Positions 17,839-28,004 of a stretch of DNA of 64,000 nucleotides are shown here, piece after piece. The first letter of the stretch is position 1; every line of letters starts with the position of its first letter. Origin of the DNA: Flavobacteriaceae bacterium (GTDB lineage: Bacteria > Bacteroidota > Bacteroidia > Flavobacteriales > Flavobacteriaceae); contig JAFMLQ010000003.1 in NCBI GenBank assembly GCA_017852075.1, positions 19,217-83,216 on the forward strand. Reading direction: 5' to 3'. The notes beneath the pieces are model-generated. The model searched no databases. It saw only the letters and a list, made by a program, of their open reading frames with translations, and was not told the DNA's origin. The position numbers and the translations under genes are program-made.

Positions 17839-18804
17839 ATGAAAAGTGTAGAAAATACCCTGAAAAATCCTCCTAGATCCAACACGAATCTCAAAGAAGA
17901 AATTCAAAAACTCAAAGTAGAGAAAAATGCAGTGATTCTTGCTCATTACTACCAAGAAGAAGCCATACAAGATGTTGCAGATTATTTAGGAGACAGTTTA
18001 TTTCTTGCTCAACAAGCTGCAAAAGTGGATCACGATATTATTGTTTTTGCAGGGGTTCATTTTATGGCAGAAACTGCAAAAATCATTAATCCTACCAAGA
18101 AGGTATTACTTCCTGATTTAAAAGCGGGTTGTTCTCTAGCAGACTCCTGTCCTCCAGAAGATTTTGCCGCATTTAAATCAAAACATCCCAATGCGATAGT
18201 GGTTTCTTACATCAATTGTTCTGCAGAAATAAAAACACTTAGTGACTTGGTTTGCACCTCGACTAATGCAGAAAAAATAATTGAAAGTATTCCAAAAGAC
18301 CAAGAAATTATTTTTGCTCCAGACAAGAATTTGGGAGCCTACCTCAATAAGAAAACAGGCCGTAAAATGATTTTGTGGGAGGGATCTTGTATCGTACATG
18401 AAGCATTTTCTTTTGAAAAGATAGTTTCTCTTACCAAATCTTATCCCAAGGCAAAATTCATTGCGCATCCAGAGAGTGAATCTCCAGTACTGGAAATTGC
18501 ACATTATATTGGAAGTACATCTGGACTATTAGCCTTTGTTCAAAAAGACAGTGCTCAAGACTACATAGTGGCTACCGAAGCTGGGATTCTACATGAGATG
18601 CAAAAACGTTGTCCAGAAAAAACCTTTATTCCCGCCCCAGTAGAGGACGACAGTTGTGCCTGCAGTGAATGTGCTTTTATGAAGCTAAATACCCTTGAAA
18701 AACTGTATCGTTGTTTGTTAGAAGGAACCCCGGAAATCGAAATGGACACAGAACTGATGGACGCCGCAAGACTCCCCATAGAACGTATGTTAAAATTGAG
18801 CTAA
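17839..18804 (+). CDS. nadA: Quinolinate synthase
   Basis: A 321-residue iron-sulphur enzyme that condenses iminoaspartate with dihydroxyacetone phosphate to quinolinate. Visible hallmarks are [21 protein letters not shown] near the start and [14 protein letters not shown] and [11 protein letters not shown] for substrate and cluster binding. [20 protein letters not shown] and the C-terminal Cys-containing [12 protein letters not shown] are also present. It is followed 2 bases later by nadB and then nadC, giving the complete de novo route from aspartate to nicotinate mononucleotide. Confidence 0.96.
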   Translation: MKSVENTLKNPPRSNTNLKEEIQKLKVEKNAVILAHYYQEEAIQDVADYLGDSLFLAQQAAKVDHDIIVFAGVHFMAETAKIINPTKKVLLPDLKAGCSLADSCPPEDFAAFKSKHPNAIVVSYINCSAEIKTLSDLVCTSTNAEKIIESIPKDQEIIFAPDKNLGAYLNKKTGRKMILWEGSCIVHEAFSFEKIVSLTKSYPKAKFIAHPESESPVLEIAHYIGSTSGLLAFVQKDSAQDYIVATEAGILHEMQKRCPEKTFIPAPVEDDSCACSECAFMKLNTLEKLYRCLLEGTPEIEMDTELMDAARLPIERMLKLS

Positions 18805-18806
18805 TC

Positions 18807-20360
18807 ATGGTGCAAGACCTTCTTGTTATTGGTACGGGAATCTCAGGTTTGACCTTTGCCATAAAAGTGGCAGAAGAAAATTCAAAATGCACAATCACCC
18901 TCATTTCTAAAAATGACATAAACGAGGGAAATACCCGATATGCCCAAGGAGGAATTGCAGTAGTTCGCAACTTAAAAAAAGATTCTACTGAAAAACATAT
19001 TAAAGATACTCTACTTGCTGGAGATGAAGGCTGTGATCCAGATGTTGTAAAATTCGTAGTAGAAGAAGCAAATCTTCGCCTTGATGAACTCATCAAATGG
19101 GGTACTGCTTTTGACAAAAAAAAAGAAAAGCTTCATTTGGCTATGGAAGGAGGTCATTCTGAAAACAGAATCGTGCATTACAAAGACCAAACAGGAAAAC
19201 AAATTCAGGAAGTACTTACTGCTAAAGTCAAGACTTTTCCAAACATCACCATTTTAGAAAATCATACCCTCGTAGATTTAATCACAGACCATCATTCTAA
19301 AACAAAAGGAAACCGTTGCTATGGTGCTTATGTGATTTCTCAAGAGGAAGAGAAAATCATAAAAATAAGCTCTAAAATTACAGTACTTTCAACTGGAGGT
19401 GCTGGGAGTCTGTATGCCTATTCTACCAATCCCAGTATTGCTACTGGAGACGGATTGGGAGCCGCATACCGTGCCAAAGTACAATTGGAGGGACTACCTT
19501 TTGTACAATTTCACCCTACCGCTTTGCGAGACAAAGTAAATGGCAATGTATTCTTGATAACAGAGGCCGTTCGAGGTGCAGGGGGAAAATTACACAACAC
19601 TCAACATGAAGAGTTTTTGTTAAATGAAGATCCTAGAGGTGCACTTGCACCGAGAGATATAGTAGCACGAGGTATTCAAAAACAAATCCAAAAGCAAAAA
19701 GAAAAATTTGTTTGGCTAGATGGTTCTTCCATTCCCAAAACAATTTGGAAATCCCGCTTCCCAAACATATATAAAACGTGCTCGTCAATAGGCATACAAT
19801 TGCCCCAGGATCCTATTCCTGTAGTTCCTGCAGCACATTATTTTTGTGGTGGAATAAAAGTTAATCAGTACAGCGAGTCGCAATTAAAAGGACTCTATGC
19901 CATTGGAGAGTGCAGTGCCACAGGCTTACACGGAGCCAATCGTCTTGCCTCTAATTCTCTTTTGGAAGCACTTGTCTTTGCTCATAGGGCCGCAATGGAC
20001 TGTTTGAAATCACTACAAAAACCGTTACCCGATAACGCTTTTTACAAAGCTCTACCCGAGTGGGATGGTGAAGGATATTCAAAAAACAATACCCTCGAAG
20101 ATGTTCAAACTCTAAGGGAAAAATTGCAAGAAATAATGACAGATTCGGTTGGGATTTTCAAAACAAACAAAAGCCTAAAACAGGCAGAAGAAAAAATTAA
20201 CGATATTTACGGGAAAGTGCAACAGTTGTACCATCAAAATGAATTGACCAATGGTCTTTGTGAATTGCGAAATCTGGTTAGTATTGCCTATTTGATCACA
20301 AAACAATCCCAAGAAATCAAGGAAAACAGAGGTGTTTTTTACAATCACGACTATGCCTGA
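18807..20360 (+). CDS. nadB: L-aspartate oxidase
   Basis: A 517-residue FAD enzyme from the ATG at MVQDLLVIGTGISG. The ORF-track start 32 codons upstream is within nadA. It oxidises aspartate to iminoaspartate, the NadA substrate. The FAD Rossmann motif GTGISGLTFA is at the N-terminus, and RYAQGGIAV, FHPTAL and GECSATGLHGANRLASNSLL are typical of the succinate dehydrogenase/NadB flavoprotein family. The C-terminal helical domain is complete. It overlaps nadC by 8 bases. Confidence 0.95.
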   Translation: MVQDLLVIGTGISGLTFAIKVAEENSKCTITLISKNDINEGNTRYAQGGIAVVRNLKKDSTEKHIKDTLLAGDEGCDPDVVKFVVEEANLRLDELIKWGTAFDKKKEKLHLAMEGGHSENRIVHYKDQTGKQIQEVLTAKVKTFPNITILENHTLVDLITDHHSKTKGNRCYGAYVISQEEEKIIKISSKITVLSTGGAGSLYAYSTNPSIATGDGLGAAYRAKVQLEGLPFVQFHPTALRDKVNGNVFLITEAVRGAGGKLHNTQHEEFLLNEDPRGALAPRDIVARGIQKQIQKQKEKFVWLDGSSIPKTIWKSRFPNIYKTCSSIGIQLPQDPIPVVPAAHYFCGGIKVNQYSESQLKGLYAIGECSATGLHGANRLASNSLLEALVFAHRAAMDCLKSLQKPLPDNAFYKALPEWDGEGYSKNNTLEDVQTLREKLQEIMTDSVGIFKTNKSLKQAEEKINDIYGKVQQLYHQNELTNGLCELRNLVSIAYLITKQSQEIKENRGVFYNHDYA

Positions 20361-21216
20361 AAATTTTTTAAATCGCTATACAAAACAGATTGACTTTTTT
20401 ATCGATCAAGCCTTGGCAGAAGATCTGGGCGAAGGAGACCACAGCACCTTATCGTGTATAGATCCTCAAAGCCAAAGTACAGCACAACTTTTAGTAAAGC
20501 AAAATGGTCGTATTGCTGGGCTCACCCTTGCACAACTTATTTTTTCTAGATATGATTCTCAACTTCAAGTAGAACTTTTGCTAAAAGAAGGCAGCCTAGT
20601 CAAAAAAGGAGATCTTGCTTTTCGTGTTCACGGCCCTACACAATCCATTTTATCCACAGAACGACTGGTTTTAAACACGATGCAACGTATGAGTGGTATC
20701 GCAACCTTAACACATCGGTTGAATCAGAAGATAAAACACACTTCTTGTACACTTTTAGATACGCGAAAAACCAGTCCTAATTTTAGATATCCTGAAAAAT
20801 GGGCAGTACAAATTGGTGGAGGGAGCAACCATCGAATGGGACTTTTTGATGCCATTATGATTAAAGATAACCACATCGATTATTGTGGAGGCGTCTCACA
20901 AGCACTTCAAAAAACTACAATCTACTTGGATCGATTGGGAACTCCTCTAGACGTTATTGTAGAATGTAGAAATCAAGAAGAAATTAAAGCGGCACTTCCA
21001 TTTCCATGTGTAAACAGAATCCTTCTGGACAATTTCAGTCCCGAAGAACTTAAAAAAGCAGTTGCCCTAATTGATGGAAAAAAAGACACCGAGGCTTCAG
21101 GAAACATTACCGAAAAAAACCTTGAGCAATATGCAGTAACCGGTGTCAATTACCTCTCCTTGGGAGCATTGACTTACGACGCAAAAAGTATGGATTTAAG
21201 TCTTAAAGCTCTTTAA
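20353..21216 (+). CDS. nadC: Nicotinate-nucleotide pyrophosphorylase (carboxylating)
   Basis: A 287-residue enzyme from the ATG at MPENFLNRY, overlapping the end of nadB. It converts quinolinate and PRPP to nicotinate mononucleotide. The motifs ALAEDLGEGDHST, TRKTSPNFRYPEKWAV, GGGSNHRMGLFDAIMIKDNHI and LLDNFSPEELKKAV are all present. It is the last gene of the nadABC cluster. The ORF-track start 7 codons earlier is less likely. Confidence 0.95.
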   Translation: MPENFLNRYTKQIDFFIDQALAEDLGEGDHSTLSCIDPQSQSTAQLLVKQNGRIAGLTLAQLIFSRYDSQLQVELLLKEGSLVKKGDLAFRVHGPTQSILSTERLVLNTMQRMSGIATLTHRLNQKIKHTSCTLLDTRKTSPNFRYPEKWAVQIGGGSNHRMGLFDAIMIKDNHIDYCGGVSQALQKTTIYLDRLGTPLDVIVECRNQEEIKAALPFPCVNRILLDNFSPEELKKAVALIDGKKDTEASGNITEKNLEQYAVTGVNYLSLGALTYDAKSMDLSLKAL

Positions 21217-21292
21217 ATAAATCCTTTGAAGGCTTTCACAAAACGAATAAAAGAATGTGACCTTCAATCAGAAAAAATTCTGCTTTAATTTT

Positions 21293-21300
21293 TATATTTG
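21293..21300 (+). promoter_or_regulatory. -7 box (TATATTTG) of pyrH-frr
   Basis: TATATTTG fits TAnnTTTG and sits 19 bases before the pyrH ATG. No clear TTTG is found at the -33 distance. An imperfect inverted repeat (GAAGG...CCTTC with TCACA/TGTGA) lies just upstream at 21228-21265. Confidence 0.45.
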
Positions 21301-21319
21301 TAAATACACCTTTCTCTAA

Positions 21320-22027
21320 ATGAAATACCAAAGAATTCTATTAAAACTAAGTGGTGAGGCCCTAATGGGAAGTCAAAGCCATGGCATTGATCCTGAGCGC
21401 ATTGACAGCTATGCAAAAGAAATCAAAAAAGTCTTTGACGAAAATATTGAAATAGCAATTGTCATAGGGGGGGGAAATATTTTCCGTGGTATCTCAGGTG
21501 CGAGCAAAGGAATGGATCGTGTTCAGGCGGATTATATGGGAATGTTGGCAACTGTGATTAATGGCTTGGCTTTGCAAAGTGCATTGGAAAACAACCAAGT
21601 CCCCACACGCTTGCAAACTGCCATAAAAATTGAAGCCATTGCAGAGCCCTTTATCAAAAGGAAAGCTACCCGACACTTGGAAAAAGGAAGGGTGGTCATT
21701 TTTGGATCTGGAACGGGAAACCCGTTTTTTACGACAGACTCTGCAGCAGTTCTCAGAGCTATTGAAATCAATGCAGATGTGATTTTAAAAGGTACCCGAG
21801 TGGATGGGATTTATACAGAAGATCCTGAAAAAAATATCAAAGCAACCAAATTTGACAACCTCTCATTCGACGAAGTACTTAAAAAAGGGATCAAAGTAAT
21901 GGATACTACTGCCTTCACACTGAGTCAAGAAAATAAGTTACCCATCATTGTATTTGATATGAATACCCCCGGAAACTTTTTCAATGTGGTTAAAGGCGAA
22001 AATATTGGAACTCGAGTAGATTTATAA
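21320..22027 (+). CDS. pyrH: UMP kinase
   Basis: A 235-residue amino-acid-kinase-family enzyme that phosphorylates UMP to UDP. The start [17 protein letters not shown], nucleotide-binding [12 protein letters not shown], and [15 protein letters not shown] with [15 protein letters not shown] are diagnostic. As a hexamer it is controlled by UTP and GTP in other bacteria. It is followed 11 bases later by frr, the common pyrH-frr order. Confidence 0.97.
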   Translation: MKYQRILLKLSGEALMGSQSHGIDPERIDSYAKEIKKVFDENIEIAIVIGGGNIFRGISGASKGMDRVQADYMGMLATVINGLALQSALENNQVPTRLQTAIKIEAIAEPFIKRKATRHLEKGRVVIFGSGTGNPFFTTDSAAVLRAIEINADVILKGTRVDGIYTEDPEKNIKATKFDNLSFDEVLKKGIKVMDTTAFTLSQENKLPIIVFDMNTPGNFFNVVKGENIGTRVDL

Positions 22028-22038
22028 ATTTATTAGAC

Positions 22039-22593
22039 ATGGAAGAAGAAATGCAATTTATCGTTGATACTGCCAAAGAAAGTATGGAATCCGCTATCCA
22101 GCATTTAGAAAAAGAACTGCTGAACATACGTGCGGGAAAAGCAAACCCTATCATGCTCTCTGGAGTAAAGGTGGACTACTACGGCAGCCCTACCCCTTTG
22201 TCTCAAGTAGCCAACATCAATTCTCCAGATGGGAGAACTCTTACGGTACAACCTTGGGAAAAACCTATGTTGGCAGATATTGAAAAAGCAATTTTAATTG
22301 CAAATCTGGGCTTTAATCCCATGAACAACGGAGAGTCCATCATCATCAATATTCCGGCGCTCACAGAAGAGCGTAGAAAAGAATTGGCCAAACTTGCAAA
22401 AGCCGAATCTGAAAACGCTAAAATTTCCATTCGTACAGCAAGAAAAGACGCCAATACGGAAATCAAAAAATCAGATGCTTCCGAAGACATACAAAAGAAT
22501 TTTGAAATCGATGTTCAAAATCTTACCGATGATTATATCAATAAAGCAGAACAACTTTTTATTCTGAAGGAAAAAGAAATCTTAACGGTATAA
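22039..22593 (+). CDS. frr: Ribosome recycling factor
   Basis: A 184-residue two-domain factor that, with EF-G, splits post-termination ribosomes. The conserved LLNIRAGKANPIMLSGVKVDYYGSP and INIPALTEERRKELAKLAK are present, and the length is normal. The start at MEEEMQF agrees with family N-termini. It is cotranscribed with pyrH. Confidence 0.97.
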   Translation: MEEEMQFIVDTAKESMESAIQHLEKELLNIRAGKANPIMLSGVKVDYYGSPTPLSQVANINSPDGRTLTVQPWEKPMLADIEKAILIANLGFNPMNNGESIIINIPALTEERRKELAKLAKAESENAKISIRTARKDANTEIKKSDASEDIQKNFEIDVQNLTDDYINKAEQLFILKEKEILTV

Positions 22594-22629
22594 TTCACAA
22601 AGCATTTTTTTGCTAAGGATGAGGCTCGA

Positions 22630-24999
22630 ATGAGAAGAAATGTAAAAGGAAATATTTGGAGCCTCGTAGCTCGGCTGATATTAAGAAACCGGTTTCTTAT
22701 TCTACTAGGTATTGTCTTACTTACCGGGTATTGGTCAACCCAGTGGAAAAACATGCAGTTCACCTTTACCGAGGCCAACTTACTTCCTGACAACCATCCT
22801 GAAAATATACTTTACCAGTCGTTTATCAAAACTTTTGGTGAGGAGGGTAACGTTATCGTAATCGCAGTTCAAGATAGCAGCTTTTATACGGCTGCCAAAC
22901 GGAAGGCCTGGAAAGCGCTTAACGAAAAAATTCAAAGTTTTTCAGAGATCAATTTTGTCCTTTCTACTGAGAATGTCCAAGAACTTATAAAGGATGATAA
23001 GAATAAAAATTTTGTTCTAAATGAGGTCTCTAACCAACTACCTCCCGACAGTAAAACACCAGAAAAATTTAAAGAAAAACTCTATTTAGAGCTACCCTTT
23101 TACGAAAATTTACTATTTGAAAAAACCACAAATACCATACGTTCTGTCATTTATATGGATCCTAAGATTGTCAACACGGCAAAACGAAAGGATTTTATTT
23201 ATGATATTTTTATTCCCCTAATCCAAAACTACGAAGAAGCGCAGGCTACCGACATTCGGGTTTCAGGAATGCCCTATATCCGGACTCTAAATGCACAGAA
23301 TATAGTGGATGAAATCGGACTATTTGTCCTGGGAGCAACCTTCATTACCTCCTTGATTTTTTTCTTATTTTTTCGTTCTTTCAGAGCCACTTTCATCTCC
23401 CTTATCGTGGTAGCTATTGGGGTAATGTGGGCTTTTGGAATTTTGGGTTGGTTAGGCTATGAAATTACTGTCCTTACTGCATTAATTCCACCATTAATTA
23501 TTGTAATTGGCGTTCCAAATTGCATTTTTTTAATCAACAAATACCAACAAGAAATTGCAAAACATAGAAACCAAGCCAAATCATTGCAACGGGTTATTGC
23601 AAAGATTGGGAATGCAACATTGATGACCAATTTGACAACGGCTTCGGGTTTTGCTACTTTTATTTTAACCAATAGTAAAATCTTAAAAGAATTTGGAGTA
23701 GTAGCTTCTATTAATATAATTGCTATTTTCTTACTCTCTCTTTTGATTATTCCCATCACCTACAGCTTTATGGAACGCCCCAACAAAAAGCACCTGAAAC
23801 ACTTGAAGAATAAAACGGTAGACTTTTTTGTCACTTGGATGGAGAAAACGGTGCGAAATAAAAGAGTGAATGTGTATTTGGTGGCTCTTTTTGGTTTAAT
23901 TATTGGGATAACAGGGATTTATCAAATGAAAATTTCTGGTAGTTTGATAGAAGACATGCCCAAAAGTGCTCCTTTTTTTAAAGACATTCTCTTTTTTGAT
24001 GCCAATTTTAACGGTATTGTACCCTTGGAAATCTGGATCGATAGTAAACGGGAAAATGGAATCGTAAAGCCTGCCACTTTGAAGCGCATGAATCAGCTTC
24101 AAGAAACCATTGCTGAAATTCCTGAATTGGCACCTCCACTTTCAGTTGTCAATGCTGTAAAATACGCTAAACAAGCCTATTACAATGGCAATCCCAATTA
24201 TTTTGCACTTCCCACCTCACAAGAAAACAGTTTTATCTATCCTTATCTGAATAGTTCCAATGGCGATAGTCAATTGCTCAATGGATATGTGGACAGTACA
24301 GGACAATACGGCAGAATCACGACCTACATGAAAGACATCAAAACTTCACGTATGGAAGAAATCGAAAATGATTTGAAGGAATCCATTGCCAAAATTTTCC
24401 CTGAAGAACGTTATGGTGTAAATATAACTGGGAAATCATTGCTTTTTCTAAAGGGAACCAAATACCTAATCAACAACCTGATTCTTTCCTTGAGTTTGGC
24501 AATTTTATTGATTGCACTCTTTATGGCATTCCTTTTCCGATCATTCAAAATGATTTTGATTTCTCTGATTCCGAACATACTTCCGCTGATCATCACAGCA
24601 GGTGTAATGGGCTTTACGGGAATCCCTTTGAAACCTTCGACTATTCTTGTTTTTAGTATCGCTTTTGGAATTTCGGTAGATGATACCATTCATTTTCTAG
24701 CCAAATACCGTCAAGAACTCATTGCAAACGGTTGGAAAATCAAGAGGGCCGTCTTTGTAGCCTTAAGAGAAACAGGAATCAGTATGTTTTACACTTCTGT
24801 GGTATTATTTTTTGGCTTTTCCATCTTTATGTCCTCTAATTTTGGCGGGACACAAGCCTTAGGTGGACTCGTAGCAGTCACCCTGATGATGGCTATGCTT
24901 GCCAATCTTATTTTGCTCCCCTCACTACTGATCTCTCTTGAAGATTCAATAAGCAATGATAGGGTCTTAAAAAAACCTAAACTGGAGATTTTAGATTAA
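22630..24999 (+). CDS. MMPL/RND family transporter
   Basis: A 789-residue protein with two copies of the RND unit: an N-terminal helix (about 17-36), a large outer loop, and five to six helices around 215-380. Another helix lies near 410, followed by a second outer loop and a closing helix bundle (about 615-765). Motifs GISVDDTIHFLAKYRQE in the second half and PLIIVIGVPNCIFLINKYQQE in the first match the MMPL family of proton-driven exporters of lipids or hydrophobic compounds. The substrate is unknown. It lies between frr and asnS on the same strand. Confidence 0.88.
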   Translation: MRRNVKGNIWSLVARLILRNRFLILLGIVLLTGYWSTQWKNMQFTFTEANLLPDNHPENILYQSFIKTFGEEGNVIVIAVQDSSFYTAAKRKAWKALNEKIQSFSEINFVLSTENVQELIKDDKNKNFVLNEVSNQLPPDSKTPEKFKEKLYLELPFYENLLFEKTTNTIRSVIYMDPKIVNTAKRKDFIYDIFIPLIQNYEEAQATDIRVSGMPYIRTLNAQNIVDEIGLFVLGATFITSLIFFLFFRSFRATFISLIVVAIGVMWAFGILGWLGYEITVLTALIPPLIIVIGVPNCIFLINKYQQEIAKHRNQAKSLQRVIAKIGNATLMTNLTTASGFATFILTNSKILKEFGVVASINIIAIFLLSLLIIPITYSFMERPNKKHLKHLKNKTVDFFVTWMEKTVRNKRVNVYLVALFGLIIGITGIYQMKISGSLIEDMPKSAPFFKDILFFDANFNGIVPLEIWIDSKRENGIVKPATLKRMNQLQETIAEIPELAPPLSVVNAVKYAKQAYYNGNPNYFALPTSQENSFIYPYLNSSNGDSQLLNGYVDSTGQYGRITTYMKDIKTSRMEEIENDLKESIAKIFPEERYGVNITGKSLLFLKGTKYLINNLILSLSLAILLIALFMAFLFRSFKMILISLIPNILPLIITAGVMGFTGIPLKPSTILVFSIAFGISVDDTIHFLAKYRQELIANGWKIKRAVFVALRETGISMFYTSVVLFFGFSIFMSSNFGGTQALGGLVAVTLMMAMLANLILLPSLLISLEDSISNDRVLKKPKLEILD

Positions 25000-25040
25000 A
25001 CTTGGAATCTAGGCGAAGGCAAAACTTGATGAAATAAACT

Positions 25041-25048
25041 TATCTTTG
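25041..25048 (+). promoter_or_regulatory. -7 box (TATCTTTG) of asnS
   Basis: TATCTTTG fits TAnnTTTG and lies 32 bases before the asnS ATG. No TTTG is seen at the correct -33 spacing. Confidence 0.4.
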
Positions 25049-25078
25049 TGGCGCCGTACAAACATTTAAAATACTGGA

Positions 25079-26512
25079 ATGAAAGCAGCGAAAATCAAAA
25101 CCCTTTTAGAAACTTCGGAACTAGACCAATCTTATGCGGTACAAGGATGGGTAAAAACATTTCGAGCCAACCGATTTATCGCACTCAATGACGGTTCTTC
25201 TTTGAAAAATCTACAATGTGTAGTTTCCTTTGAACAGCTTGAAGACACTCTGCTGAAACGAATTACAACAGGGGCTGCATTACACCTAGAAGGCACTTTG
25301 GTTGAAAGTCAAGGAGAAGGGCAAAAAGTAGAACTTCAAGTAGAAAAAATTCGTGTTCTAGGGGACTCTGATCCTGAAAAATATCCCATTCAACCCAAAA
25401 AACATAGCCTTGAATTTTTACGAGAAAAGGCACATTTGAGAATCCGAACTACAACTTTTGCTGCAGTCATGAGAGTACGCTCGGCATTATCTTTTGCAGT
25501 ACATAAGTTTTTTCAACAAGAAGGATTTTATTACGTCAATACGCCTATCATTACTGGGAGTGATGCAGAAGGTGCCGGAGAAATGTTTCGTGTCAGTACG
25601 CTAGATATAAAAAATCCGCCCCTCAATGAAGAAGGTAATCCTGACTATAAAAAGGACTTTTTTGGTAAAGAAACCAATCTTACCGTTTCGGGACAATTGG
25701 AAGCAGAATCTTATGCATTAGGACTTGGAGAAGTATATACTTTTGGCCCTACCTTTCGTGCTGAAAACTCCAATACTACACGACACCTTGCAGAGTTTTG
25801 GATGATAGAGCCTGAAATGGCTTTTTACGATCTGACAGACAATATGAATTTGGCAGAAAAATTCATCACTTATGTGCTTAAAGAGGTTTTAAAAGATTGT
25901 GCAGAAGATCTTGAATTTCTTGATGAACGTCTAGCAAAGGAAGACCAAAGCAAACCCCAGGCAGAACGAAGTCCAATGCGGCTAATCGAAAAAATAAAAT
26001 TCGTAATTGAAAATGATTTTAAACGAGTAAGCTACACAGAAGCTTATGAGATTTTGAGAAATTCAAAACCTAACAAAAAGAAAAAATTTCAATTCTTAAT
26101 TAATGAATGGGGAGTTGATCTTCAAAGCGAGCATGAACGCTATTTAGTTGAAAAACACTTCAAATGCCCTGTCATCCTATTTGACTATCCTGCTAACATT
26201 AAGGCATTTTACATGCGGAGAAATGAAGACGAAAAAACCGTTAGGGCAATGGATATCCTCTTTCCGGGAATTGGAGAAATTGTTGGGGGATCTCAAAGAG
26301 AAGAACGTCTCGAAGTCTTGGAAAAACGAATCCAAGAAATGAATATCGATGCCGAAGAATTGTGGTGGTATCTTGACCTTCGCCGCTTTGGCAGCGTTCC
26401 TCATAGTGGGTTTGGTTTAGGATTTGAACGACTGGTTCAATTTACTACAGGTATGAATAACATACGCGATGTGATCCCATTTCCAAGAACTCCTCAAAAC
26501 GCAGCATTCTAA
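25079..26512 (+). CDS. asnS: Asparaginyl-tRNA synthetase
   Basis: A 477-residue class IIb synthetase. The N-terminal OB-fold (about 15-105) binds the anticodon. The catalytic core has motif 2 in TFRAENSNTTRHLAEFWMIEPEM and motif 3 in GFGLGFERLVQFTTGMNNIRDVIPFPRTP. The Asn-type ending PFPRTPQNAAF separates it from AspRS. It is followed closely by rpoN. Confidence 0.97.
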   Translation: MKAAKIKTLLETSELDQSYAVQGWVKTFRANRFIALNDGSSLKNLQCVVSFEQLEDTLLKRITTGAALHLEGTLVESQGEGQKVELQVEKIRVLGDSDPEKYPIQPKKHSLEFLREKAHLRIRTTTFAAVMRVRSALSFAVHKFFQQEGFYYVNTPIITGSDAEGAGEMFRVSTLDIKNPPLNEEGNPDYKKDFFGKETNLTVSGQLEAESYALGLGEVYTFGPTFRAENSNTTRHLAEFWMIEPEMAFYDLTDNMNLAEKFITYVLKEVLKDCAEDLEFLDERLAKEDQSKPQAERSPMRLIEKIKFVIENDFKRVSYTEAYEILRNSKPNKKKKFQFLINEWGVDLQSEHERYLVEKHFKCPVILFDYPANIKAFYMRRNEDEKTVRAMDILFPGIGEIVGGSQREERLEVLEKRIQEMNIDAEELWWYLDLRRFGSVPHSGFGLGFERLVQFTTGMNNIRDVIPFPRTPQNAAF

Positions 26513-26560
26513 AAAGTAAGCGCTAAATTGCATATCTTTATCTAGACGATTTTAATCCCT

Positions 26561-28003
26561 ATGCTCAAGCAACAGCTCCAAATAAAGCTTTCTCAAAAGT
26601 TATCTCCACAGCAAATTCAACTGATGAAGATGATCCAACTCTCTACGCTTGAATTGGAACAAAAGATTGAATCTGAAATTGGGGAAAACCCCGCTTTGGA
26701 AAATGGTATCGAACCACCAAACGACGAAAACCAAGACAATTCTTTTGAGGATAATGAAAAAATTGAAACAGATGAAATCGATATCGATCAGTATCTGAGT
26801 GACGATGAAATACCTTCCTACAAACTATACACGAATAACTTCGATAGTGACGACCAAGATCGAACAATTCCTATATCTGGAGGAATCAGCTTTCATCAGT
26901 ATTTGTCACAGCAAATCGGTAATCTAATTCTTTCAGACGATGAAATTCAAGTAGCCGAATTCATTATTGGCAGTATTGACGAAAGTGGATATTTGAGAAG
27001 GAGTACGGAAGAATTAATCGACGATTTAGCCTTTACACAAAACACCCTTGTCACAGAAAAACAGATCGAAAAAATTTTAAGATCCGTGCAATCTCTAGAT
27101 CCTCCTGGAGTAGGCGCCCGATCACTTCAAGAATGTCTTCAGCTCCAATTGGAAAAGAAGAAAAAAGATCGTCCGGAAGTAAATCATGCACTAGAAATTA
27201 TTAAAAATCATTTCGATCACTTTAGTCATAAACATTATTCCAAACTTCAGGATCGAATAGGAATAAGCAAAGAGGAGTTAAAAACCGCAATGGATTTGAT
27301 TAGCAAACTGAATCCCAAGCCCGGTGGAGCTCTTTCTTCTACCGATCAAAACACACATATCGTACCTGACTTTATTTTGACGATAGAGGATGGGGAGTTG
27401 CTCGTAGCTCTAAACCAAAGAAATGCACCCCAATTACGGGTTTCCAATGCATATAAAGAGATGCTATCAGGCTATTCTGAAGCCCATTCAAAATCCAAAT
27501 CTCAACAAGAAGCTGTTCAATTTATCAAGCAAAAATTGGATGCTGCAAAATGGTTTATCGATGCCATCAAACAACGGCACCAAACCCTTACACTCACTAT
27601 CAATGCAATTTTAGAACACCAACGAGAATACTTTCTCACAGGAGATGAGCGTAGACTTCGCCCCATGATCTTAAAAGATATAGCCGAAAAGGTTGCAATG
27701 GATATTTCCACTATCTCACGAGTTGCAAATAGTAAATATATTGACACTCCATATGGCGTAAAATTATTAAAAACGTTTTTTTCTGAAGGGATGAAGAATG
27801 AAGAAGGAGAAGATGTATCAACTATTGAAATTAAAAGAATTCTTGAACAATTAATCGCTGAAGAAAGTAAGAAAAAACCTTTGACCGATCAGACCCTTTC
27901 AGAAATGATGAAAGAAAAAGGATTCATCGTAGCACGAAGGACCATTGCCAAATATCGAGAACAACTAGACATCCCTGTGGCACGAATGCGAAGAGAACTC
28001 TAA
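26561..28003 (+). CDS. rpoN: RNA polymerase sigma-54 factor
   Basis: A 480-residue sigma-54. Region I is glutamine/leucine-rich at the N-terminus (QKLSPQQIQLMKMIQLSTLELEQ) and contacts bacterial enhancer-binding proteins. An acidic linker follows (about 45-85). The core-binding domain and the C-terminal RpoN box ARRTIAKYRE, which reads the -24 element, are present. Sigma-54 promoters need an ATP-dependent activator, and none is in this window. It is convergent with an outer-membrane protein gene, with stops 2 bases apart. Confidence 0.97.
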   Translation: MLKQQLQIKLSQKLSPQQIQLMKMIQLSTLELEQKIESEIGENPALENGIEPPNDENQDNSFEDNEKIETDEIDIDQYLSDDEIPSYKLYTNNFDSDDQDRTIPISGGISFHQYLSQQIGNLILSDDEIQVAEFIIGSIDESGYLRRSTEELIDDLAFTQNTLVTEKQIEKILRSVQSLDPPGVGARSLQECLQLQLEKKKKDRPEVNHALEIIKNHFDHFSHKHYSKLQDRIGISKEELKTAMDLISKLNPKPGGALSSTDQNTHIVPDFILTIEDGELLVALNQRNAPQLRVSNAYKEMLSGYSEAHSKSKSQQEAVQFIKQKLDAAKWFIDAIKQRHQTLTLTINAILEHQREYFLTGDERRLRPMILKDIAEKVAMDISTISRVANSKYIDTPYGVKLLKTFFSEGMKNEEGEDVSTIEIKRILEQLIAEESKKKPLTDQTLSEMMKEKGFIVARRTIAKYREQLDIPVARMRREL

Positions 28004-28004
28004 A

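Noticed and set aside
21228-21265. Imperfect inverted repeat after nadC (GAAGG/CCTTC, TCACA/TGTGA)
   Set aside because: A 3-base bulge and a long loop, with no T tract. Too weak for a terminator call, though it could slow transcription.
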